64,000 nucleotides of DNA from CAYZTY01 sp964444665 (GTDB taxonomy: Bacteria; Planctomycetota; Phycisphaerae; Sedimentisphaerales; CAYZTY01): NCBI GenBank assembly GCA_964444665.1, contig CAYUIE010000003.1:186001-250000 (forward strand), given 5' to 3'. Of the stretch, positions 1 through 9,723 are shown one piece after another. Position 1 is the stretch's first letter; every line of letters starts with the position of its first letter. The position numbers and the translations under genes were made by a program. Under the pieces are notes generated by a model. The model saw only the letters and a program-made list of their open reading frames with translations, searched no databases and was not told the origin of the DNA.

Positions 1-2120
1 GGCTCTCGCCGGCGGAATGTCTGCTGCCTGAGAAAAGAGGCCACCTCTTCGAAGCCGAGGCCAAAAAACTGGCCGGCCAAATAGCCCAGCTCACCAGCGC
101 CGTCATAACCGAAAGGCCCGGTTGGTATTTCGAGCCTTTCCAGGCAAAAAAAAGGCTGCTCAAGCATTTCGGGACGGCGACTCTGGAAGGTTTCGGCGTA
201 ACCGATAACGATGAAGTAATTTCTCCCGCCGGGGCAATTATCGAATACCTCAGTGAAACGCAAAAAACAGCCCTGAAGCATATTTCTGCTATTAGAAAAG
301 TAAGCCGAACCAAATTTCTGCAAATCGACCAGACAAGCCTGCGAAGTCTCGAGGTCCTGCGCACAATCCGCACTGAAAATCAAAAAGGCTCACTGCTCGA
401 CTGCCTTGACGAGACAGCTACGGCCGTGGGTGGACGGATGTTTGCGGACTGGTTGTGTATGCCGCTTTTTGACCGCGGCGCCATAGAGCTTCGCCAGGAT
501 GCCGTCGAGGAACTAAAAGAGCAGGACAAAAAAACATCGGACATTCGCAAACTGCTTTCAAACACGTCCGATTTGGAACGCATTGCCGCCCGTATCAGCA
601 CCTCACGCCAGAGCCCGCGGGACCTGCTTGCCTTAACTGTAACCTTACGCCGGGTGCCGCAGCTAAAGGAAATCCTGCAAACCTGCCAGTCCGATTTGCT
701 TATAAAACTGGCAGAAGGCAGCGATAGTATGGACGAGCTGGCTAATTTACTTGAATCGGCAATCAAGCCTGACTGCCCGAACCACCTGCGGGACGGCGGC
801 GTTATAAAGACCGGCTTTGACCCACAGCTTGATAGGCTCCGCTCGGTATCGAAGGATGGACGCGCCTGGCTTACCCAGTATCAGCAAACTCAGTCGCAGC
901 GAACGGGCATAGCCAACCTCAAAGTCGGTTTCAATAAGGTCTTCGGTTACTATATCGAAGTAAGCCATTCGTCCGCCAACAAAGTCCCAGCCGATTACGT
1001 GCGAAAACAGACCATAAAAAATGCCGAGCGATATATCACCGAAGAGCTGAAAAAATATGAGGAGCAGGCCCTCGGCGCCCACGATAAAGCGCTGGAATTA
1101 GAGCAAAAGCTTTTCGATGAGTTGCGAGTCGAGAGCGCTAAATACATCTCACGGCTGCAAAAGCTTGCTGAGACTCTTGCTAACATCGATTGCCTTATCT
1201 CTTTAGCCTTCGTCGCGCGAAGGAGAAATTACATCCGCCCCGAGATTACCGATGGTAACGAACTGACAATTACCGAAGGCAAACACCCCGTTTTGGCAGA
1301 GACATTGGGTGCCGAGTTTGTGCCCAACGACGTTAACCTTGGCGATGGTGCCGCCGACATCGCCATAATCACCGGCCCGAATATGAGCGGCAAGAGCACT
1401 TATATCAGGCAAACGGCCCTTTTGGTGATAATGGCACAGGCAGGCAGCTTCATCCCCGCAAAGGCCGCTTCGATAGGCTTGGTTGACCGGATATTTACAC
1501 GCGTCGGCGCCTCAGACGAGCTGGTTCGCGGCCAGTCAACCTTTATGGTCGAGATGACCGAGACCGCGAACATAATAAACAACGCCTCCGGAAAATCGCT
1601 CGTCATTCTCGACGAGGTCGGCAGGGGCACAAGCACTTACGACGGCCTGGCACTCGCCTGGGCGATTACCGAGTATATCGCGAACAAGCTAAAGTGCAGG
1701 ACCCTTTTCGCCACGCATTATCACGAGCTGACCGAGCTGGCCGAGCTGTTTGTCAATATCAGTAATCTTAACGTGGCCGTGCGCGAATGGATGGACGAGG
1801 TGGTCTTTTTGCACAAGATTTTGCCCGGCGGTACGGACAAAAGCTACGGCATCCACGTCGCTAAACTGGCCGGTGTACCCAAAACCATAGTCGAGCGCAG
1901 CAGGGAAATCCTGTCCGAACTGGAAAGCACGTTTACAAAGGAGGCCGCCGGCAAACACCTTTCCCGCCACAAAACAAAACAGCCGGACGAAGACACACTC
2001 TTCGTCCAGAAACACAAATCAGTCCTCGAAAAACTTTCCTCAATAGACGTGAATAATTTAACACCTCTTGAAGCTATAAATTTATTGAATCAGATCAGAA
2101 GTGAAATTATCAAAGAATAA
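1..2120 (+). CDS. mutS: DNA mismatch repair protein MutS (5' end outside window)
   Basis: Mismatch recognition ATPase that starts methyl-independent or MutL-coupled repair. The frame is open from base 3 to the TAA at 2118-2120, giving about 705 visible residues; the first internal ATG (426) is not the start because the upstream frame continues in MutS-like sequence. The Walker A motif GPNMSGKST lies near 1376-1402, the Walker B/signature stretch SLVILDEVGRGTSTYDG near 1593-1643, and FATHYHELTEL follows. By comparison with the usual 850-870 residues and Walker A near residue 614 in E. coli, roughly 155 residues, including most of mismatch-binding domain I, lie upstream of the window. The lever/clamp core is complete. 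The C-terminus runs to a normal MutS end. Convergent with the next gene, 20 bases away. Confidence 0.97.
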   Translation, partial: LSPAECLLPEKRGHLFEAEAKKLAGQIAQLTSAVITERPGWYFEPFQAKKRLLKHFGTATLEGFGVTDNDEVISPAGAIIEYLSETQKTALKHISAIRKVSRTKFLQIDQTSLRSLEVLRTIRTENQKGSLLDCLDETATAVGGRMFADWLCMPLFDRGAIELRQDAVEELKEQDKKTSDIRKLLSNTSDLERIAARISTSRQSPRDLLALTVTLRRVPQLKEILQTCQSDLLIKLAEGSDSMDELANLLESAIKPDCPNHLRDGGVIKTGFDPQLDRLRSVSKDGRAWLTQYQQTQSQRTGIANLKVGFNKVFGYYIEVSHSSANKVPADYVRKQTIKNAERYITEELKKYEEQALGAHDKALELEQKLFDELRVESAKYISRLQKLAETLANIDCLISLAFVARRRNYIRPEITDGNELTITEGKHPVLAETLGAEFVPNDVNLGDGAADIAIITGPNMSGKSTYIRQTALLVIMAQAGSFIPAKAASIGLVDRIFTRVGASDELVRGQSTFMVEMTETANIINNASGKSLVILDEVGRGTSTYDGLALAWAITEYIANKLKCRTLFATHYHELTELAELFVNISNLNVAVREWMDEVVFLHKILPGGTDKSYGIHVAKLAGVPKTIVERSREILSELESTFTKEAAGKHLSRHKTKQPDEDTLFVQKHKSVLEKLSSIDVNNLTPLEAINLLNQIRSEIIKE

Positions 2121-2140
2121 TTGCATAACAACGGAACTTA

Positions 2141-3514
2141 CTATTGGTCATTCTTCCATAGGATTTTCTTGAACCATTCTTTATCTCGTACATTCTGAAG
2201 GTCTTCATCACTTTTTGCATATTCCAAAGTCGGCAAATTTCCCGTTTCCTCGCCAATCTTCAGCCATTTCCTACAACCTTTTTCATCCTCGAAAAACGCA
2301 CAAATACAAGCCAGATTATACGCACAATGACCTTTTTCGATTGATTCGGCTTTGAGATATTTCGCCTCGGCCCGCCTCATTAATTTTTTCTCTTTATTTT
2401 TATCTTCTGCGGCTATGTTGTCGGCATATAGAAGAAGAGTGTGTCCCCACATTTCGAAAACATAGTAGTTTTCAGTTTCTACTTTTGCTATCTGTTCTAT
2501 GGAATCGAGCGCTTGCTCAAAGTCTTGTTTGCTGACACTATTTAACGCCTCCGTCCATAAGAGATTCAGTTTTCGGTTTTCCTCCAATTGCCCTTTTAAA
2601 ACATTTGTCATTCGTTTGGAATCTGTATGTTCTCTAAGTGCTTTAAGTGGTCGATAAGACCTTGCTTTGGGTATCCATTCCTTCCACTGTTTTTCTAATT
2701 TTGCGAATCCTCCGGGGTAGTATTCATTGATAATTTTCATCGAATTAGCTTTTTTGCCCTCTTTTTTGAACTCCCATAAAAGTTCTTTCAGAACTTTTTC
2801 TGTATTGCTGCTGGACATCAAAAAATAGACCAGGGAATATCCGATTGTATAGGCGGCATTTATATTTTTCTTGCGGAATTTTATCCATTTGTCATAGCCC
2901 AAAGTAACATATTCATCAAGCTCTATTGGGAATCCTTCTTTAAGCCAATATTTACACCAACTGCTTCGATTGCTTTGTAAATAAACCCGCTTGTTCTTTC
3001 CAAAAACTTGTAATCCTGCAAAATATTCTGACAGCCCCTCATTGACCCAGACAGGACACCAGGGAATATTATGTCCCAGTATCATATGATTAGCTTCATG
3101 GAATACTGTACCAATCATTATCTTCGCATCTTTGTCCTTTTTTGAATATCCTTTCCAATAAGCTACTGTTTCGTGATATTTGTAGGAATAATAACCGTAA
3201 CCTAAAACATTTGGACCTCCTTGTTTTTTCCTGTATTTCAGGAATTTGTCTTTATCCGCAAATATTGTTACCTTAACTTTATAATCGTTCGGGTAATGAA
3301 AACCGAAAGTTTCCTTATATGTTTCGAGTATCAGGGAGATACCGAAAACGATTCCTTTTTCCACCGCAGGTGATAATTCACAGCCCTGCAGATTAAATAT
3401 GCAGATACCGGATTCGTAAGTTTTGAAGTCCTGCGCTTGAACTTCAGCGATAATAAAAACCATAACCAAAAAGATAATGACTTTTTTAATACTGCCTTTA
3501 TTTGGATTGTACAT
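2141..3514 (-). CDS. Secreted gluzincin-type metalloprotease, peptidase MA-like/DUF1570-like
   Basis: Predicted exported zinc peptidase of 457 residues. Residues 1-27 form a signal peptide (basic N-terminus, hydrophobic IIFLVMVFII, cleavage near VQA-QD). The zinc motif HEANH (HExxH) sits near residue 139 and a downstream WVNEGLSEYF supplies the expected glutamate ligand, the arrangement of peptidase MA-like proteins that are abundant in planctomycetes. The C-terminal third (from about residue 320) is helical and looks like TPR-type repeats, with AEAKYLKAESIEKGHCAYNLAC. No ribosome binding site is obvious before the ATG. It stands alone between convergent mutS and a stretch without genes. Substrate unknown; the protease assignment rests on the zinc-site geometry. 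Confidence 0.8.
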   Translation of the reverse strand: MYNPNKGSIKKVIIFLVMVFIIAEVQAQDFKTYESGICIFNLQGCELSPAVEKGIVFGISLILETYKETFGFHYPNDYKVKVTIFADKDKFLKYRKKQGGPNVLGYGYYSYKYHETVAYWKGYSKKDKDAKIMIGTVFHEANHMILGHNIPWCPVWVNEGLSEYFAGLQVFGKNKRVYLQSNRSSWCKYWLKEGFPIELDEYVTLGYDKWIKFRKKNINAAYTIGYSLVYFLMSSSNTEKVLKELLWEFKKEGKKANSMKIINEYYPGGFAKLEKQWKEWIPKARSYRPLKALREHTDSKRMTNVLKGQLEENRKLNLLWTEALNSVSKQDFEQALDSIEQIAKVETENYYVFEMWGHTLLLYADNIAAEDKNKEKKLMRRAEAKYLKAESIEKGHCAYNLACICAFFEDEKGCRKWLKIGEETGNLPTLEYAKSDEDLQNVRDKEWFKKILWKNDQ

Positions 3515-3932
3515 TTTTTTACTGCTTAAGTGACAGGTACTTTATTTTGGATAAATCCACTTTAAATGACAAATTTACGTGTCTGCAGTTTTATTGTTGC
3601 TCTATTATACTGCCAATGACAATAATCTCCAATCCGAATCTCTTCTAAAGACCGGGTGAAGTTCGTAGCTCGTTCCTCCAAATGATAGTGTATATGCGTT
3701 ATGCTGTCTTTCCTGTGTCCCGGCACACCGGGCTCGAAAGGCCTGCAGTTCGGAATCTATGAAGAATAACTCCGGCTTTGCTGGACTCAACTGGCGATAT
3801 ACGAACGATAAGACCTGTCCTGAGTGTAATCGAAGGATACGAGTGACGAAATAGTCGCGGCTACCTATGGCACAGACTCCGGCAGCTTACGCTGTGGACA
3901 CAACGCTATACGAACATTCCAGACCCAAGACT
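3515..3932. other. Stretch without a convincing gene
   Basis: About 420 bases between two minus-strand genes. One TTG-started 61-codon frame (3605-3790, minus) is open but has no ribosome binding site and no recognisable domain. The motif TATACGAAC occurs twice (near 3797 and 3910). The composition is not AT-rich, so this may be decayed coding sequence or a dispersed repeat rather than a plain promoter region. Confidence 0.4.
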
Positions 3933-4568
3933 CTACTGCTTATTCTGTCTGCCTTCTATCGCGGCCAGAAGAATACCCGACGAAATCAAAAGCCTGCGGT
4001 CAATCGAGCCGTTGGAACCGAATATTGACATGCTATACTTCAATACAAAGGGATTAAAGTGCTGCTTGATTTCAGCAATTATGCTGCCGTCAGCAGAGGT
4101 TATTACATACGTTTGTGGAATAAGCTTAATAAGCCGGCTTACTATAGCGCCCAAAACGCTGGTTTCAGTTAACTTGCCGACCTCGCTGCCGTCACTCGAG
4201 AGGAAAATCCACTCATCTTTAAAAATGGACTTGATTCCTTTTCGCCTTATTGCCCCGACGCTCTGGCCTGTAGTCGCATCTTCAACGTTATACGTTGCGC
4301 CGAAGTCCAGGATTTGCGGCGTCTTTATAGTTAAAAGTTCCTGCAATTGATTTTCATCCGTATATACACGAAAGTCCTCTTTCAGCTTAAATGCCTTCTG
4401 TTTTGAATAGAGTACAAGCATGCCGTTTTCATCGTATGCATGAAAAGCTCCGCCGAATATCTGTAATACCTTCTTGCGGAACAAATAGTAGTCGTGCGCA
4501 AACGCTGGATTAAGTTCATTTGTTTCTTCATTTGTCTGTTCTATTGTCTGTTCCATTGTCTCTTCCAT
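3933..4568 (-). CDS. LURP-one-related / tubby C-terminal-like (scramblase-type) protein
   Basis: 211 residues. After a Glu/Thr/Asn-rich N-terminus (residues 1-22) the protein shows the beta-strand pattern of the LURP-one/phospholipid-scramblase fold: YLFRKKVLQIFGGAFHAYDE, then VLYSKQKAFKLKEDFRVYTD, then repeated strand units (LLTIKTPQILDFGATYNV, AIRRKGIKSIFKDEWIF) and a short C-terminal hydrophobic helix (LLISSGILLAAIEG) typical of the family. The start is supported by AAGGAG seven bases before the ATG. Bacterial members are of unknown function and are thought to bind membranes or serve as buried-helix beta barrels. No operon partner. Confidence 0.75.
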   Translation of the reverse strand: MEETMEQTIEQTNEETNELNPAFAHDYYLFRKKVLQIFGGAFHAYDENGMLVLYSKQKAFKLKEDFRVYTDENQLQELLTIKTPQILDFGATYNVEDATTGQSVGAIRRKGIKSIFKDEWIFLSSDGSEVGKLTETSVLGAIVSRLIKLIPQTYVITSADGSIIAEIKQHFNPFVLKYSMSIFGSNGSIDRRLLISSGILLAAIEGRQNKQ

Positions 4569-4815
4569 TTGTTATCTCCTTTACAAATTTTAATTTTTGG
4601 CTTTTAGGTCCTGTAATACTCCGACAAATTTTTTACCATCAAATAAGACCCTATCCCAAGCATAGCTGGAGAGTCCCTTTCCAAGGCCCATCCATCCGGC
4701 TCAATTGATTCCTTCGGCTAAGCTTAGGACAGGCATTAATAATTAATGATAGATTATGTGTTTTTCTCTGTGTTTTCTGAGCGCTTGTCCTCATCCCGAT
4801 ACATCGGGGCTGTGG

Positions 4816-6078
4816 CTATAGTTTTTTTGATGAACAACGGCCTGCAATTGCGCCGGTTGACCAGCACATCTGGAGATTATACCCACCGCAGGGACCGTCA
4901 ACGTCCAGCACCTCGCCGGCAAAAAATAAACCCGGACAAATCTTCGACTCTATTGTCTTAGGTTCTATCTCGACCGTGCTTACGCCGCCGCGTGTTACCG
5001 TTGCCTCATTAATCGAGCGGGTACTCACCACCGAAAGCGGCAGGGCCTTTAGATGCCGTACTATTTTTTTTCGCTCATCTTTTTTAAGCTTACTGCCTGA
5101 AAGGCCGGCATCAATATTAAATTCTTCGCATAAAGTCATTGCCGCTCGTCTCGGCAGGAAAAAAGCCAGATTGCCCGCAACGGTCTTTTTGGGACTTTCG
5201 ACAATTCGCTCGCGAATTTGTTTATCAAGCTCTGCTTCGCTCATTCCTCGAAACACATCAACATATATCTTAATCGGGCTCTTTTCATTCGGAAGATAAT
5301 CGGTCAGTAACCTGCTCAAATCAAGCACCGCGGGTCCTGCAATTCCGTCGTTCGTGAAAATCATCGGCCCGCATACAACCACCTTCCGACCCCTGATGAC
5401 TGTCGATATTTTTACATCTTTAAGACTTGTGCCGGCCAGTTCACCCGGCCAGCTTTCACGTGTTACCAGTGGAACCAGTGAAGCTCGGGGATTAATGACA
5501 CTATGACCAAGTTCCTGTGCAAACCGGTAACCATCGCCGGTCGAGCCGGTTTGCGGCCACGACAGGCCGCCCGTCGCGATTATTACCTTCTTAGCCGAAA
5601 TAATCTCAGTGCCTGTGTGGATAGCAAAGAAATTTTCGTCTCTCAAAACACGCTTGACTGCCTTGCCGAAGCAAAAACGCACACCGCAGCTTTTGGCACG
5701 TTTTATTAAAACATCCCTTACGTCACCTGCCCGGCCGGTAATAGGAAACACACAACCGTCCTGCTCTACCTTGCTTTCCAGTCCCCATTTGCGAAATAGC
5801 TGCCGGACCTGCTCCGGCGAAAACTCATGCAGGCTATAGCTTAAAAATCTGCCCTTTGGTCCGAAGGCCCGCGCAATCTCATCGGGACCGGCTGAGTGTG
5901 TAAAATTACACCTGCCGCCGCCGCTTTGAAGAAGCTTCCTGCCTGCTGTCGTGTTATTCTCAATCACGATGGTTTCGACTTGTGGCGAGCCTGTAGTATC
6001 CGCATTTGCCCTTGCGCAGTGGATAGCCGACATCAGGCCGGCCGGCCCGGCTCCAATTATGCAAACATTTGTCCGCAT
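4816..6078 (-). CDS. BaiN/HI0933-family FAD-dependent oxidoreductase
   Basis: 420-residue flavoprotein of the HI0933 (YhiN/BaiN) family. The N-terminal Rossmann motif GAGPAGLMSA binds FAD; the family signature GRKLLQSGGGRCNFTH follows near residue 49; the middle holds the family's inserted domain; the C-terminus closes with GLFFAGEVLDVDGPCGGYN, the second FAD-binding signature. GAGG-type ribosome binding site GAGGTTATAA directly precedes the ATG. Members reduce unsaturated substrates (BaiN in bile-acid metabolism) but most have no known substrate, so only the family is assigned here. Divergent from the M48 protease gene. Confidence 0.9.
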   Translation of the reverse strand: MRTNVCIIGAGPAGLMSAIHCARANADTTGSPQVETIVIENNTTAGRKLLQSGGGRCNFTHSAGPDEIARAFGPKGRFLSYSLHEFSPEQVRQLFRKWGLESKVEQDGCVFPITGRAGDVRDVLIKRAKSCGVRFCFGKAVKRVLRDENFFAIHTGTEIISAKKVIIATGGLSWPQTGSTGDGYRFAQELGHSVINPRASLVPLVTRESWPGELAGTSLKDVKISTVIRGRKVVVCGPMIFTNDGIAGPAVLDLSRLLTDYLPNEKSPIKIYVDVFRGMSEAELDKQIRERIVESPKKTVAGNLAFFLPRRAAMTLCEEFNIDAGLSGSKLKKDERKKIVRHLKALPLSVVSTRSINEATVTRGGVSTVEIEPKTIESKICPGLFFAGEVLDVDGPCGGYNLQMCWSTGAIAGRCSSKKL

Positions 6079-6249
6079 TTATAACCTCAGATACGTAAAA
6101 GCTTTCCAGGGCTACTTTAATCCGGCCCTTCAGACCTGTCAAATGCCGTAATCCCGTAAGGGATGCCTTATGGCAAAAAAAACTTGAAAACCGAACAATT
6201 TTTTGTCAAAGTATAAATAATTCAGAAGTCCAAATTAAGGAGACCAGCT

Positions 6250-7062
6250 ATGAAGACCTTTCCTGTCCCGAAACTTATTCTTTTAAGTTTTGCTTTGTTG
6301 TTACTTCCTTCCTGCTCGCAGATTGAGCTCACCGGCAGAAGGCAATTCAATCTTGTTCCCGATTCGATTATGAATTCGATGAGTTTCCAGTCCTACGGCG
6401 AATTTATGGCCCAGCAAAAGCTAAGCACCGATGCCACAAAAACCCAAATGGTCAAACGCGTCGGAGGCAGGATTAGGGATGCCGTGGAGCAATATTGCGC
6501 CAGTGAATGCAAGGACAACAGGCTAAAATCGTATGCGTGGGAATTCAATCTTATTGAGGACCCCAATGTAAACGCCTGGGCTATGCCCGGCGGAAAAGTC
6601 GTTGTTTATACGGGCCTTTTGCCGGTAGCCCGGACAGAAGCAGGCCTGGCGGTGGTAATTGGACATGAAATAGCGCACGCCTTTGCGAGACACGGTTCCG
6701 AAAGAATGACACAGGGGCTTCTTGTGGAAATGGGTGGAATCGCTTTAACAAAGGCCCTGGCGAACAGGCCTGAGCAGACAAAAAACCTTTTTATGCGCTC
6801 GTACGGCATAGGAACGACCTATGGCATAATACTTCCGTACAGCAGAAAACACGAAAGCGAAGCCGACCATTTGGGCCTGATATTTATGGCAATGGCGGGC
6901 TACAATCCCACCGAGGCTATAGATTTCTGGGAGAGAATGGCCGCTTCAAAACAGGGACCGTCCCCACCTGAGATTCTAAGCACACATCCGGCCGACTCGA
7001 CCAGAATCCGGAACATTAAAAATTTGATTCCCGAAGCGATGAAGTATTATCGCCAGCCTTAG
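6250..7062 (+). CDS. M48-family metalloprotease lipoprotein (LoiP/BepA-like)
   Basis: 270-residue zinc endopeptidase anchored in the cell envelope. The lipobox LLPSC puts the lipidated cysteine near residue 23. The catalytic motif HEIAHAFARH (HExxH) lies near residue 139 and the third ligand in ESEADHLGLIFMAMAGYNP near residue 203; STHPADSTRIRNI is the usual C-terminal M48 block. The family includes outer-membrane quality-control proteases (LoiP, BepA, Oma1-type). AGGAG precedes the ATG. Single gene, convergent with the small lipoprotein downstream. Confidence 0.92.
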   Translation: MKTFPVPKLILLSFALLLLPSCSQIELTGRRQFNLVPDSIMNSMSFQSYGEFMAQQKLSTDATKTQMVKRVGGRIRDAVEQYCASECKDNRLKSYAWEFNLIEDPNVNAWAMPGGKVVVYTGLLPVARTEAGLAVVIGHEIAHAFARHGSERMTQGLLVEMGGIALTKALANRPEQTKNLFMRSYGIGTTYGIILPYSRKHESEADHLGLIFMAMAGYNPTEAIDFWERMAASKQGPSPPEILSTHPADSTRIRNIKNLIPEAMKYYRQP

Positions 7063-7186
7063 AAATCAAAAGAAATTATGTAATCTGAAAACTCACCTCA
7101 TCTTATGTAAGCAATCTAGCCGGCAAAGGGCTGGAACGAGGTGTCTGCAGCCTCAGGTGGAAAAGGTATTTTGCAATCCACGGTTA

Positions 7187-7408
7187 CTATTTCTCCGAGG
7201 CTTCCTGCTCCAGCTCTTTTTCAATTTTTTCAAGCTCGTCTTCCATATTCTCTAATGTAATTTCTTTTTCCGCCTCTTCCTCGTATTCAACCGCTGTCTT
7301 AACAACTTCCTCCTGCTCAGTATCAGTCTGGCCGGACTTTTCCTTACATCCACTCATACAACAGAAACTTATCACCACTGCAACTATAAGCAGCATTCCC
7401 CTTAACAT
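7187..7408 (-). CDS. Small acidic lipoprotein
   Basis: 73 residues: a hydrophobic N-terminus ending in a lipobox (MSGC, lipidated Cys near residue 21) followed by a short glutamate-rich stretch that would form an amphipathic helix or coiled coil (ENMEDELEKIEKELEQE). A clear ribosome binding site (AAGGGGTG) precedes the ATG. No family recognised. It lies just downstream of the charged secreted protein on the same strand, so the two may be co-transcribed envelope proteins. Confidence 0.65.
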   Translation of the reverse strand: MLRGMLLIVAVVISFCCMSGCKEKSGQTDTEQEEVVKTAVEYEEEAEKEITLENMEDELEKIEKELEQEASEK

Positions 7409-7468
7409 TTTATCACCCCTTTAAAAGTCAAATTTTCTTGATTCTTCCTTCAACGGACCTGGGTAATT

Positions 7469-8011
7469 CTATTGTTTAACTTCTTCGCCGCCGCTTTCTT
7501 CGCCGGCCTGCAGAACCTTTTCTCTTTTTAGATTAATGTTACTGAGTTTACGCTCATAGTGGTCTCGTCCTTTTTTCAAAAGTTGGTCAACCCGTTTAAC
7601 AGTTTCACTGTTACCCGACTCATTGGCCAATCGTCGAATTCGTTTCAACCTTGCCGTACGCCTGCGATGTTTGGCCTCCTCACGGCGCATTTGTCTTTCA
7701 AAAGCTCTTAATTGCTGCTGATGTTCCTTTCCTCTTCCACCAATTTCATCCTCGGCCCGTCCTTTTCCTTCTTCCTCGGCCTTTTCAATCCCTTTCTCTT
7801 TCGCTTCACGCATTCTCTCTCGTTCCCTGTCCCGGTCTCTATCGCGGCTTCGTTCGGCCTTTTTGCCCGACTTTTCCTTGGTTACCTTTTCCCTCTTGAG
7901 GGATGCACCTCTTTGTCCGCCGCCGCCTTTGCCTCCTCCTTTGCCAAAAACCGGACCGCAGCACCAGACTAAAGCAGCCATAATAAATACTGATAATATA
8001 ATCTTTTTCAT
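7469..8011 (-). CDS. Secreted, highly charged Arg/Glu/Lys-rich protein of unknown function
   Basis: The start chosen is the ATG at 8011 because GGAGGT lies 8 bases upstream and a signal peptide (KKIILSVFIMAALVWCCG, cleaved near VFG) follows; the frame stays open to 8137 without a better start. The 180-residue product has a glycine-rich segment after the signal, then alternating Arg-Asp and Arg-Glu runs (residues about 45-75) and a long charged helix. A coiled-coil or RNA/polyanion-binding role is possible, but no family is recognised. Charged low-complexity export products of this kind occur in planctomycetes. Confidence 0.65.
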   Translation of the reverse strand: MKKIILSVFIMAALVWCCGPVFGKGGGKGGGGQRGASLKREKVTKEKSGKKAERSRDRDRDRERERMREAKEKGIEKAEEEGKGRAEDEIGGRGKEHQQQLRAFERQMRREEAKHRRRTARLKRIRRLANESGNSETVKRVDQLLKKGRDHYERKLSNINLKREKVLQAGEESGGEEVKQ

Positions 8012-8209
8012 AATGCACACCTCCAATATAAAGTTGTTCAAGCGGTATCTATTATCTCGAATCAGGAAACAGCCGCAAAACAAATCCGGCCGATTAGTCA
8101 AAATTTTTCGGCCGACCCTAAGATATATCGAGGCCATCTTTCAATCCTTGTAATTAGCATCCTTTTGTATATAATAAGCCGCGTAGTTTAAGATTATTGA
8201 GGAATAACA

Positions 8210-9676
8210 ATGGCCAAGATTACTAAACTTGATGATATCGTATCGCTGTGCAAGCGAAGGGGCTTTATTTTTCAGTCCAGCGAAATCTACGGCGGTCTGG
8301 CAAGCTGTTATGATTATGGACCGCTGGGAGTCGAGCTGAAGCGCAATGTTCGCGACGCCTGGTGGAAAAGCGTCGTGCAGATGCGCGATGACGTTGTCGG
8401 CCTGGATTGCAGCATCCTGATGCACCCGCTTGTATGGAAGGCATCGGGGCACGCCGATAAGTTCGCAGACATTATTGTGGAATGCAAAAAATGCAATACG
8501 AGAACCAGGATTGACCATCTCACAGGTCATGCTGAAGAGCATACCGTGCATGTCTCTGTTGATAAGGCAATGGCCCAGGTTGGGGATTTGTCCGGCAAAG
8601 TCTGCCCGAATTGCGGCTCCGTCGGGAAATTCACCGAGCCGATGGAATTCAAGCTGATGTTCGAGACCCAAATGGGCGCAAGCGTTGAAGACTCGATGAA
8701 GTTGTTTCTTCGACCCGAAACCGCGCAGGGAATCTTTGCCAATTTCCGGAACGTTCTTGATACTACCCGCGTTAAAATACCCTTTGGCATCGCCCAGATT
8801 GGTAAAAGCTTCAGGAATGAGGTTACTACCAAGGCCTTTATCTTTCGCACCCGCGAATTCGAACAGGCTGAGCTCGAATTTTTTGTTCGGCCCGGAACCG
8901 ACGAGCAATGGTGGCAGGAGTGGAAACAGTTGCGTTTCAACTGGTATCTCGAGCTGGGGCTGAAAAAGGAAAACCTTAGGTTGAGAGAGCACGACCCGGA
9001 GGAGCTGGCTCATTATGCCAAGGCCTGTGTAGATGTCGAATATAAATTCCCATTCGGCAGCGGCGACTGGCAGGAGCTCGAGGGAATAGCCAATCGTACG
9101 GATTTCGACCTCCGCCAGCATCAGCGGGGTATGAGAACATTAAACAGATGGTTCGAGAATGCCGGAGACCTGGCGAAAGTAGAGCTTGCAGGCGAAGCGG
9201 ACGATTATAATAAGGGGCCGCTATCTTATTTCGACGATGAAGCCAAGCATCGCTACATACCTTATGTAATTGAGCCCAGTGCCGGTATCGACCGAAGCGC
9301 GCTGGCATTTTTAGTCGATGCCTATGACGAGGAAGAGGTTAGGGGCCAAAAGAGAAATCTTTTACGGTTCAGTCCTGCGCTTGCGCCGATTAAGGTGGGT
9401 ATTTTCCCTCTCGTCAGGAAAGATGGTATGCCGGAGATTGCAAAAAAAGTTTACGATGATTTGAAGAGATATTTCAGCTGTTTTTACGACGAAAAAGGAG
9501 CAGTAGGCCGGCGGTATCGCAGACAGGATGAGGCGGGAACTCCCTTCTGCATTACGGTTGACGGCCAGACCAAAGAAGATAACACTGTAACGGTTCGCCA
9601 GCGCGATTCGATGGAGCAGGTCAGGATTTCGATTGATCTGTTGCGAAATTATCTCAGCGAAAAGCTGAAGTTGTAA
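8210..9676 (+). CDS. glyQS: Glycyl-tRNA synthetase, single-chain alpha2 (eukaryote/archaeal-type)
   Basis: Charges tRNA-Gly. The 488-residue class II synthetase starts with the family-typical IYGGLASCYDYGPLGVELK and contains the zinc-binding CKKC and CPNC pairs, motif 2 (FRNEVTTKAFIFRTREFEQAELEFF) and motif 3 near the end (EPSAGIDRSALAFL), followed by the anticodon-binding domain. It is the one-subunit form, not the bacterial GlyQ + GlyS tetramer. GAGG precedes the ATG by eight bases. Divergent from the charged secreted protein gene, convergent with kdsA. Confidence 0.97.
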   Translation: MAKITKLDDIVSLCKRRGFIFQSSEIYGGLASCYDYGPLGVELKRNVRDAWWKSVVQMRDDVVGLDCSILMHPLVWKASGHADKFADIIVECKKCNTRTRIDHLTGHAEEHTVHVSVDKAMAQVGDLSGKVCPNCGSVGKFTEPMEFKLMFETQMGASVEDSMKLFLRPETAQGIFANFRNVLDTTRVKIPFGIAQIGKSFRNEVTTKAFIFRTREFEQAELEFFVRPGTDEQWWQEWKQLRFNWYLELGLKKENLRLREHDPEELAHYAKACVDVEYKFPFGSGDWQELEGIANRTDFDLRQHQRGMRTLNRWFENAGDLAKVELAGEADDYNKGPLSYFDDEAKHRYIPYVIEPSAGIDRSALAFLVDAYDEEEVRGQKRNLLRFSPALAPIKVGIFPLVRKDGMPEIAKKVYDDLKRYFSCFYDEKGAVGRRYRRQDEAGTPFCITVDGQTKEDNTVTVRQRDSMEQVRISIDLLRNYLSEKLKL

Positions 9677-9723
9677 AAGAAAGGCAAATTATCTTCGAGC
9701 CAAAGCCAATCGGTTCACTTTGA

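Noticed and set aside
3605..3790. 61-codon minus-strand frame
   Set aside because: TTG start, no ribosome binding site, no known domain; possible repeat DNA rather than a gene.
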